Source of the DNA: Alopecurus myosuroides
Lineage: Eukaryota; Streptophyta; Magnoliopsida; Poales; Poaceae
Direction of reading: 5' to 3'
Assembly: GCA_028641055.1 (NCBI GenBank)
Contig: CM054063.1
Location: forward strand, 49,601,827 to 49,665,826
DNA length: 64,000 bases
Part shown: piece by piece, positions 56,356-64,000 of the stretch
Position numbering within the stretch: position 1 is the stretch's first letter
Layout: every line of letters begins with the position of its first letter
Notes under the pieces: model-generated
The model's database searches: none
Seen by the model: the letters and a program-made list of their open reading frames with translations, nothing else
What the model was told of the DNA's origin: nothing
Translations under genes and position numbers: made by a program

Positions 56356-59241
56356 TCAAGCATCCGACTCCTCCTCCCTGCTTTCGTCTTCGGGGATTGG
56401 AGGAATCTCCGCTTCTGGATAGTTGACGGAGATATTTACCATGGAGGCAATCTGGGTGGCGTGACCCTTGACTTCACCAAAGATGGTGTTTTGCTGCATA
56501 TCCGTGTATCCTTGAGGGACACCGGACGCCACGCGCCAGGATTTAGCACTAGGGTAGTGCATGCGCATGAGGCCAAGAGCCATGCGCGCACCACCCCGTG
56601 CAGCGGAGCGAAGGAGAGATTCCTTAGACTCCGCCACCTCCATGATGGCACCCGGAAGTTTTTCAACCTCCGAGCACTCCCCAGATTTTTCGGGAAGAAA
56701 CTTGTCTACCAGCTGCGTTGCAGCAGCCTTGATCAAATTCCATGTCTCCCCGAAAGCTCGGATGCCTGCAACCCGAGTGCCATCTGGGGTATCTCCTGGT
56801 TTTTCCAATAACACACCCAAAAGGGTTAGACGGAAAATCAGAGAAAAGTAAAACATGGAAAGATGATAAATGAGTCAGAAATTTACCGATGAGCTTGTCG
56901 ATCTCGGAAACTTCCTCCAGGCGAAGGTTTAGAGCGTCGGTCAAATCCTGAATGGTGGATTTGTCCTTCTCCGCCTGCTCGGAAGCCTTGGAATTAGAAA
57001 CTCCAAGGGCCAGATTACTGGCTTCCAAGTCTTGTTGTGCTTTCACAAGATTCTTGTGAAGCTCAACATTCTCCTTGCGGAGAATTTCGGCATTGCCAGA
57101 ATCTTCTGCTGCTTGTTTAGCGTCAGCTAATGCAGCTGAAAAGCAAGGAAAAAATCCGAGTTAGCCAGCTCCTCGGAAAAAGCTTAGGCAAATAATTGAA
57201 TCGGAAATTTCAGAAGGAAAATGTTTACCTTGTGTTTCCGACAATGTGAGCTTAGCTGATTCCAGCTTTGCTTCCCTTTCTTCAAGAATAGAGAGAAGAC
57301 TTCTAACTTCTTTATTCTTGATGGTAAGCTTCTTGAAAACTTCCCTGTTGATGGCTTCGGAGGTTTGCTGAAGCGTAGCAAGGAGAAGAATGAGTACAAA
57401 AAGCATCAAAGCAAAAAGCACGCATTTTAATTAATGCTTGGGGGCTAGAGTTATATACCTGGCTCATGCGCTGCAAACCTGCCAAGTTTTCTTTGAACTC
57501 TTTCGCGTATTCCGCGACAAGATTCCCGGCTGCGTCCAAGCCGTCATTGATAGCTTTGAAATCCTTGTCAAAGGTGGGAATTTCCTCGTCAAAAGTCCGA
57601 GTTAATTTTTCCACCTCTGGGGCCGCCCTTTCCCTCGTGTCCGGGTCGGACACAATGGGCTGGCTGGGCTCTGGGAGCTTGGTGGTGGGGGCTGCAGTAG
57701 GCTCTTCTGCCATCGTGCTTGGCGTGTCCGGGGCGACGGCGGGAGAAGGTTGGCTGCCTCGGCTGGAAGAAACCTTGTGTTTCTTCAGCTTCTTCGGCTT
57801 CAGGGTGGAAGGTGGCAGGCTAAAACCATAAAAACCCGGAAAAGATTAAAACACCGGAGATGGATGAAAAAAGTTCCCATAAAAGAAAAATCCAGAAGAA
57901 AATAACCTGGAAGTGGCGACGGGGATTCCGTCAAGATCGATAATTTCGTCCGAGGAAGTTATCTTCTTGCGCTTGCGTCCACCCGTAGCGGCGGTGCGCA
58001 GCGCGTCCAGCTCAGCCTCAGACACCAAGTCCGAATCTGAAAGATCCTCGAACTGTCGAACAAGCAAGATCAAAATCAGAAGCTAGGAAATCCGAGATAA
58101 AATAGAACTATACCCAAATGACTGAAAAATTACCTTGGAACCGGATTTTCGGCCGTATACATTGGCCGACTCTCTGTGTATTGGTCGCGCGATGCGACCA
58201 ACTGGTTGATGCGCCGCCTAAGCTCCTTTGCGGGCCAATCCTTGGCGGCCGCTGTGGTTGGCTAGTGGCTGGATCCGCCTAATCAGCCAGCATAGAACCG
58301 TGTCCATGCCAGTTAGAGGCGGATCCATGGAGGTGAGCTTGGCGATGCGCCGCTTGATCTTTAGTAGATCTGGCGGCAGAACTTGGACGGCTTCTGTTCC
58401 CCAGTTATCTTGGGGAACGGCGGCAGAATTCACAAAAGGTGGAACCCCGACGGCCTTTTTAGGAAAAGGCACGTCGGGATGATAAAAGAAAGAACCCGTC
58501 CAAAATTTGACGGATTCTGAAGTTTTTATCTTGGGGAACCAATCCTCTCGGAATCTCCGAAGAGTGAAGGATATAGTTCCGCAAGTTGGGAGTGCGCCCT
58601 CCGAAGAGTTTCGCTTAACTCCAAAGCAGTACGTCCAGAAATCTAACCTAGGTTCTAGCCCTAAGTAGCCTTCGAACAAGGCCTGAAAGCCGTCCATGTA
58701 TAGAATGGAATTGGGGGGAAGATTGTGGGGCTGGATGTTGCAATGTGAGAGAACCTGGAGGAAGAAGGAAGATGGCGGAAGTCCCATACCTCGCAAAAGG
58801 TGGGAAGAAAGGAGTACCCTTTCGCACCTGTGGCGCGGGTTCGGTTTCTTCTTCTGGCAGCCGCCATTTCTTCTTGAGAACCAGGCCCTCCTTTTCCAAG
58901 TTTGGAAGGAGAGCCGGGGGAATACTGCAGGCACTCCAGTTGCCTGCAGATTCCGCTTCCTCGTCCGCTCCGGCGGCGGCGGCGGCGGCCTCCGCGGCGG
59001 CGAGTTCGTCGCCGAGGAGCTCGATCTTTTCCTCCGCCGTTTCAGGTGCAAACGGCGGGGTTGTCGCGGCGCTTGATGTCGCAATGTCCGCGGCGGCGGA
59101 AGTATTTTCTCCGCCCGCCGCGGAAGCCGTAGTCTTCTCCGGCTCGCCGCCGGCGTGCGTTTGCGATCCCGGCTGCGGATCCAGATCGCTGACGAGCTCG
59201 TCGATGGCGGCACGGGTCGGTGACGGCGGCGAAGAGGCCAT
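56356..59241 (-). pseudogene. T3 antisense gene, multi-exon, PF04195-like, frame damaged
   Basis: Counterpart of the T2 antisense gene. The minus-strand start at 59241 ('MASSPPSPTRAAIDELVSDL') leads to a PF04195-type region: 'NLPPNSILYMDGFQALFEGY', then 'WPAKELRRRINQLVASRDQY' with a donor near 58135. Later exon-like pieces lie at about 58057-57905 ('SDEIIDLDGIPVATSR'), 57830-57460, 57395-57230 and 57135-56885 (coiled coils), and the last ends at 56356 ('PPIPEDESREEESDA'). Frame changes near 58820 and near 58250 are needed to follow the homology, so this copy is probably broken, unless unusual splicing is used. Function unknown. Confidence 0.6.
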
Positions 59242-59373
59242 TTTTTGGTGGCGCTTTGCGTTCAGCGTGCGACGGATACGTGCGTTGGGACAAGGACTTG
59301 CTCTCGAGCTCGCGTGCGCGTCAATGGTGTGGGCAGTGAGGGAGTGAGGAAAGTTTCGGAGGAGGACGATGAT

Positions 59374-59387
59374 GGCTATTTATAGCC
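59374..59387 (-). promoter_or_regulatory. Palindromic TATA box of T3 antisense gene
   Basis: ggctatttatagcc, minus strand GGCTATAAATAGCC, 133 bp before the ATG at 59241. Same relative role as 10883-10891 in T2. Confidence 0.6.
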
Positions 59388-59778
59388 AGAGAACCGTTTA
59401 GATACGTGCCAACGGCTCTTTCGACCGTTGGATGCTCGACGCGTGTCGCTCGCCGGAAACTACGGGAAATATAACGACAGGGGAATGATGGCTATCTCCT
59501 CGTTTCCCGTGATAATCTGTCAGAGATACGTTGCAGGGTTTCCCGCGTGAAACCAAGCGTCGCCTGCGTCAGCATGATTAAAGCGCTGACGTTAGAAGTT
59601 CCTTTTCCGCGAAGGATCGCGAGAAGAAAAGCCGGACTTTCATAGTTCCGAGTTTTATGTTACCATCTCCTTCAAAAGGAAAGTAGAAAGAATCAAGACT
59701 GCTGAATCAAGATTTGCCGGACAAAATGTATTTGGCGAAAGACGGAGAATCAGAGTTTTGATCCTTCCTGGGGGCTAC

Positions 59779-60345
59779 TGTCGGATATATACTGAATAGG
59801 GGTATAGAAGATGGTAGACAAAGAGCCGGACTACCAGGGTGGCCTACGTGGTAATGGGCTTAGGTCCATTGGGCGGCCCAGTAGTCCGACGCGTAGAAGC
59901 CGGATTCTAGAAGAACCCGGATCACGGCCCACGTGATCTGGCTTGGAGGAGAAGACGGATTCCTTATTTTCCAAGTTACAAGTTAAACGTAGTCTTCTAG
60001 GTTTCCTGCTCTGTAAGCCCTAATCCGGCTATTATATAAAGCCGGACGGGAGATAGATTAAACAGGTTCTAAGCACAAGTTAGACACAAGTTCAAGCTCT
60101 ACGCAACTCGCCGAGAAGCTCATCCTCGCCGAGTAGCTAGATCTATTCCCTCACATTGTAACCCCGTTATACGGGCTTTAGTCCCAATTAGTGAGAAGTG
60201 CAGGAGTAGGTACGCCGTACTGTCACGACGTACCGAACCTGGGTAAAATCCCGTGTTCTGTGTTACTACGCTATCCCGTTACCCCACGTCTCTACCGTAG
60301 TCTCATGGCACCCCCGTCTATGAAAACTACTACGATGTCTCGACA
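59779..60345 (+). repeat. T3 3' LTR (567 bp)
   Basis: Preceded by 'cctgggggctac', the likely polypurine tract. Differs from the 5' LTR at two positions that I could see. Confidence 0.93.
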
Positions 60346-60980
60346 GTTGGCCTACTCGTAAGAGATGCGGGTGCCGGTAAGCCCCGTAATCCAATCAAAA
60401 TACTGTTCAGTTCGTACGGTGAGTATCCTCTAGAAGTCCGGGTGCGACACTTGTCAGTATAGGGGACGCAGCTAGGATTAGGTTCAGTTCGTGCTCATTT
60501 TTTAACTGAACCTGAAATTCAGACATTGAACCTACTGACAGAGAACCGCGCCGCCGGCGACTAGCCGCAGATGCTCGCGGTGGATGGATGCGTTGGGGCT
60601 CGCTGTGGTTGCGCGCGCGTGCAGGGGGCAGAGAGGGAACAGGAGAGGGAGGATGGCGTGCTCACGGGCGCTGTAGAGGAAGCAGCGGCTCGACGGCGAG
60701 GTGGACGACGGTGACAGCTGCGAGGACGGCGGCGTGGAAGCAGAGGGTCTCCGGGCTCGCTGAGGTGTCCAAGAGGTAGACGGAGGTACGGGGGGCTGAT
60801 CCCCGTGGCTAGCTTGGAAGGTGGGGCACGGGAACGGCGGCGATCGCCATGGATTCAGAAGGTGGAGCTCCGGTGAGGTTCAGCGAGGGAGGATTCCGGG
60901 CAGTGAGAGGGAAAAATGGCGGCGGTGATCGAGGGAGAAGGGAGGTAGGGTTAGGGCAGCGCTTCGGGGACCTAGGGGTA

Positions 60981-60990
60981 GGTTTTATAG
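60981..60990 (-). promoter_or_regulatory. TATA box in K2 LTR
   Basis: Minus strand CTATAAAACC, 790 bp from the LTR start at 61780, at the same place as in K3. Confidence 0.55.
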
Positions 60991-61780
60991 GGCTAGAGGG
61001 CGCACGATGGCCGTTCCCTGTCGCTGTCGTCGACGTGGAGGTGGCGGATGCCCTGCCGTACAGCGAGAGGAAGACCCCGAAGGGGTATCGGGCCGTGGGG
61101 AAAGAAATGGTGGGCTGGGCCTGCGTGGGGCACAGCCCACTGCCCCACTCTCTCTCGTTTTCTTTTTAACTTTTCTGTTTCTTTTTTTTGCCGAAATGAA
61201 AATAGGAAGAAATAGATAAGTTTTGGGTTTATAAAAATTAGGGCAAAATTTTATATTACTTATTTATGTCAACAGCACAAAGTGCAACTTTTGTTTTTTC
61301 AAAATGATTTGAATTTAAGTGTTGTTTGCAATTTGTTTAAAATTGAAAGAGATTAATATTAATTGAAAATAATTGAACTTGGGCAAATAAGTTTTAAATT
61401 CAAGTTTCTTTGAAGCAAGTGAAAGAATTATTTTGTAATTTTCATAATTTCAAATTGGGTGCTGTTTGTAATTTGCAATTGAATTTGAATAACATTTGAA
61501 TTAAGTGAATTATTAAAAGCCATAATTTTAAATAGTTTGAACCTTAAGGTTTAATGGAAACAAAATGGTTGTTTTGATTGAACTTTTTAGTTGGAAAAAT
61601 TGTAACATAACAAGTATGAAACAAAGGTTTGAATATTGTTTGAATTTCAATTGTGAAAACAAAGGAAAACAGATGGGAACAAAATGAAAACAAATGCAAT
61701 GATTAAGATGCCATGATGCAAAACAATAATAAAGCAAGAAACAAACATTCTAGGGTGGTTTTCATACTTGGGATGTTACA

Positions 61781-61799
61781 AAACGCCCCCCCGTGAAGG
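61781..61799 (-). other. K2 polypurine tract
   Basis: Minus strand CTTCACGGGGGGGCGTTTT directly before the LTR start. One-base variant of the K1 site. Confidence 0.75.
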
Positions 61800-61817
61800 A
61801 ATCGCGCCCCGAGATTC

Positions 61818-64000
61818 CTACTGAGAAGAGAAAAGGTCCAGATACTTCTTGCGAAGATCCTCTTCGGTCTCCCACGTTGCCTCTTTATCGGAATGATGGG
61901 ACCACTGCACTTTCAAGAACTTGGTGCTCTTGTTGCGAGTCTTACGCTCGGTCTCATCGAGAATACGAACAGGGTGCTCCTCATAAGATAGATCTTCTTG
62001 CAGTTCAATGGAATCATGATCAACTGCCCGATCTGGATCTTTGAAACACTTCTTGAGCTGTGACACGTGAAACACATCGTGCACCTTGGATAGTTTTTCC
62101 GGAAGTTCAAGACGATAGGCATTTTCCGCACGCCTTGAGAGAATGTTGAAAGGACCAATGTATCTTGGTGCAAGCTTTCCTTTCACACCGAAACGATGAG
62201 TGCCTCTGAGGGGAGTTACACGGAGATATGCCTTGTCACTAGGTGCATAGATCATATCCCTGTTCTTGCTGTCATAGTAGCTTTTCTGACGAGACTGGGC
62301 AATCTTGAGATTGTCACGAATGATGCGAACTTTCTCCCCGGCTTCCTTAACAATGTCAGGGCCTAAGAGTGAACGTTCACCAGCTGCAGACCAATTGATT
62401 GGACTCCTGCATCTGCGGCCATAGAGAGCTTCAAATGGTGCCATGCCTAGGCTTGCCTGGAAGCTGTTGTTGTAGGAGAATTCAGCATATGGAAGGCATT
62501 CCTCCCATTTCATGCCAAAGGAGATACCACATGCTCTGAGCATATCCTCGAGAATCTGATTGACTCTTTCGACTTGCCCCTGAGACTGAGGGTGATAAGC
62601 TGTGCTGAACAGAAGTTTGGTGCCCAATGCTTCTTGAAAGCTTTTCCAAAAATGAGAAGTGAAGATACTTCCACGGTCTGAGCTAATTTACAATGGAACA
62701 CCATGAAGAGGAACAATCTTTGCTGTGTAGAGTTCTGCTAACTGGCTAGCTGAGATTGTTTCTTTGACAGCAAAGAAGTGAGCTACTTTAGTGAGACGAT
62801 CAATAACAACGAAGATTGCATCGTTGCCCTTCTTGGACTTTGGAAAACCAGTGACGAAGTCCATTTCAATCATGTCCCACTTCCACTCAGGAATTTTCAG
62901 AGGTTGGAGAAGACCGGCTGTTTTCTGATGAACTGCCTTAACACATTGACAAACGTCGCATTCAGAAACGTATTGAGCAATTTCACGTTTCATGCCAGGC
63001 CACCAATACAGCGTCTTAAGATCCTGGTACATCTTTGTACTTCCAGGGTGGATGGAGAGAGGAGTTTCATGAGCCTCCTTGAGAATAACATCTTTGAGAC
63101 TTTGAACTTGAGGAACTGCAATGCGTCCTTCGAAGAACACAATTCCTTTGTCATCAATTGAGAAGGACTTAAATTTCTCCTTGCCTTCTTTGATGTGTTC
63201 TACCATCTTCTTGATTTCAGCATCACGAAGTTGTTCAGAACGAATCTTGTCCTCGAGAGTTGGACTGGCTGTCAAGCTTGCAAGATAGCCTTGAGGAACA
63301 AGACCAAGGTTCAGCTTCCGGAATTCTTCATGAAGTGGAGGTTGGCTTTCCATGATCATGAGATTATTGCAATACGACTTGCGACTGAGAGCATCGGCCA
63401 TAACATTAGCCTTGCCTGGAGTGTAAGAAATGGTGAGATCAAAGTCTTTAATCTTTTCAATCCATCTCCTTTGCCTGAGGTTTAGATCTGGTTGAGTGAA
63501 GATGTATTTCAGACTCTTATGATCGGAGAAGATTACAGTGCGATTACCCAACAAGTATTGCCTCCATTTCTTGAGGGCAAACACAACTGCTGCAAGTTCT
63601 AGGTCATGAGTTGGATAATTTTGCTCATGAGTGTTCAACTGACGTGAAGCATAAGCCACAACTTGACGTTCTTGCATAAGAACTGCACCTAGACCTTGGA
63701 GAGATGCATCGCAGAATATCTGGAAAGGTTTGGTAGTATCTGGGCCAACCAGAACTGGTGTAGAAGTGAGTTTAGTCTTCAAGAGATTGAAACTTTCATC
63801 ACATTGTGGAGACCAAACGAACTTCTTGTCCTTCTTTGTGAGATCAGTGAGAGGTTTGGCAATCTTGGAGAAGTTTTGGACGAAACGACGGCAATAGCTA
63901 GCCAAGCCAAGAAAACTTCTTACTTGCTTCACCGTCTTAGGAGGTTTCCAATCAACAATTGCTTTAACCTTTTCTGGATAAATAGCTATGCCTTTGGCAG
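61818..64000 (-). pseudogene. pol: K2 Pol: RT end, RNase H, integrase and chromodomain, one nonsense codon
   Basis: From the window edge: RT thumb, RNase H ('[14 protein letters not shown]', '[20 protein letters not shown]'), integrase HHCC finger ('[16 protein letters not shown]', '[16 protein letters not shown]') and core ('[15 protein letters not shown]'). The C-terminal chromodomain is 'FLKVQWSHHSDKEATWETEE'. A TAA at 62688-62690 splits the integrase core; the same frame continues on both sides. K1 has a sense codon there but is frameshifted elsewhere. Inactive unless complemented. Confidence 0.87.

Larger units (their letters stand above)
50536..60345 (+). mobile_element. T3: Tat retrotransposon, 9810 bp, pol truncated, TSD GTTGG
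   Basis: Direct repeat gttgg flanks it (50531-50535, 60346-60350). The LTRs are 567 bp each with two differences seen by eye (about 0.35 percent). Order: 5' LTR, tRNA-Lys-type primer site, gag-protease, UAG, RT cut off in its C-terminal part, spacer, antisense multi-exon gene, 3' LTR. RNase H and integrase are missing, so it is non-autonomous although young. It inserted into solo LTR K3. Confidence 0.92.
46067..60449 (+). repeat. K3: solo chromovirus LTR (about 4568 bp), split by T3, TSD CTTGT
   Basis: LTR in + orientation: tgtaacatcccaag at 46067 to ggtgcgaca at 60449, interrupted by T3 (50536-60345). Flanked by the direct repeat cttgt (46062-46066, 60450-60454) with no internal region, so it is a solo LTR left by LTR-LTR recombination. 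Landmarks: TATA 'ccctatatacacc' (46858-46870), tRNA-like boxes (47561-47615), 78-nt exon-like block (48810-48887) and peptide block ending at 50162. Confidence 0.9.
42960..61780 (-). repeat. K2 3' LTR (about 4433 bp), split by K3: 42960-46066 and 60455-61780
   Basis: The minus strand starts TGTAACATCCCAAGTATG at 61780 and ends ...GGTGCGACA at 42960. The two halves join exactly when K3 and one copy of its target duplication cttgt are removed. Contains a TATA box (60981-60990), tRNA-like boxes (45999-46050), a 78-nt exon-like block (44718-44795) and the peptide block (43431-43600). The left flank is ccccc; the partner duplication is beyond the window. Confidence 0.88.
61781..64000 (-). mobile_element. 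K2: chromovirus internal region, 3' half, cut by right window edge
   Basis: Pol of K2, close to K1 in sequence and in the same orientation. The 5' LTR, gag, protease and the rest of RT are beyond the window. Confidence 0.85.

Noticed and set aside
1..64000. Bacterial-type systems (CRISPR, phage, toxin-antitoxin)
   Set aside because: All recognisable content is plant nuclear: LTR retrotransposons, CACTA, spliced genes and PMEI genes. The repeats seen are LTRs or microsatellites.

Overview
The window is a nested block of transposable elements from a grass (Poaceae) nuclear genome, with a small island of host genes. The grass origin is inferred from Tat-type Ty3/Gypsy elements, a CACTA element with 'gtcccgg' subterminal repeats, chromovirus LTRs over 4 kb long, and very GC-rich intronless host genes. 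The species cannot be named from sequence alone; Pooideae is a guess.

Layout. (1) 1-5976: minus-strand Tat retrotransposon T1 (Gag-protease, in-frame UAG, reverse transcriptase/RNase H, 5' LTR), cut by the left window edge. (2) 5977-about 9695: decayed minus-strand Ty1/Copia element S1, probably a Sirevirus, into which T1 inserted. (3) 10045-19911: complete Tat element T2 with 5-bp target duplication GATAC and, by eye, identical 453-bp LTRs. It has no pol, but has a long gag-protease ORF and, on the opposite strand, a seven-exon gene with its own TATA box. (4) 20064-about 22346: CACTA end carrying an uncharacterised 357-residue gene, then a captured fragment of a DRM-type DNA methyltransferase (22741-23064). 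(5) 23900-25732: two divergent pectin methylesterase/invertase-inhibitor genes, the only clear host genes. (6) 26489-39699: complete chromovirus K1 (target duplication CCGAT) with 4.1-kb LTRs and a frameshifted gag-pol. (7) 40075-64000: a four-level nest. LTR K4 (+) is broken by chromovirus K2 (-), whose LTR is broken by solo LTR K3 (+, target duplication CTTGT), which is broken by Tat element T3 (+, target duplication GTTGG).

How the parts relate. T1 and T3 both end Gag-protease at an in-frame UAG in nearly the same nucleotide context, which suggests stop-codon readthrough into pol. T2 and T3 are young by LTR comparison yet lack integrase, so they must have been mobilised in trans. Both keep Gag-protease and an antisense, intron-containing gene near the 3' LTR. 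The chromovirus LTRs share a TATA box about 790 bp from the LTR start (K2, K3), a tRNA-like A-box/B-box pair with tRNA spacing (all four), a conserved 78-79-nt exon-like block (K1, K2, K3), and a conserved C-terminal peptide-coding block (K1, K2, K3). This suggests that the long R-U5 leader is spliced and encodes a small protein.

Limits: everything was read by eye. Percent identities, family names at clade level and splice predictions need computation.
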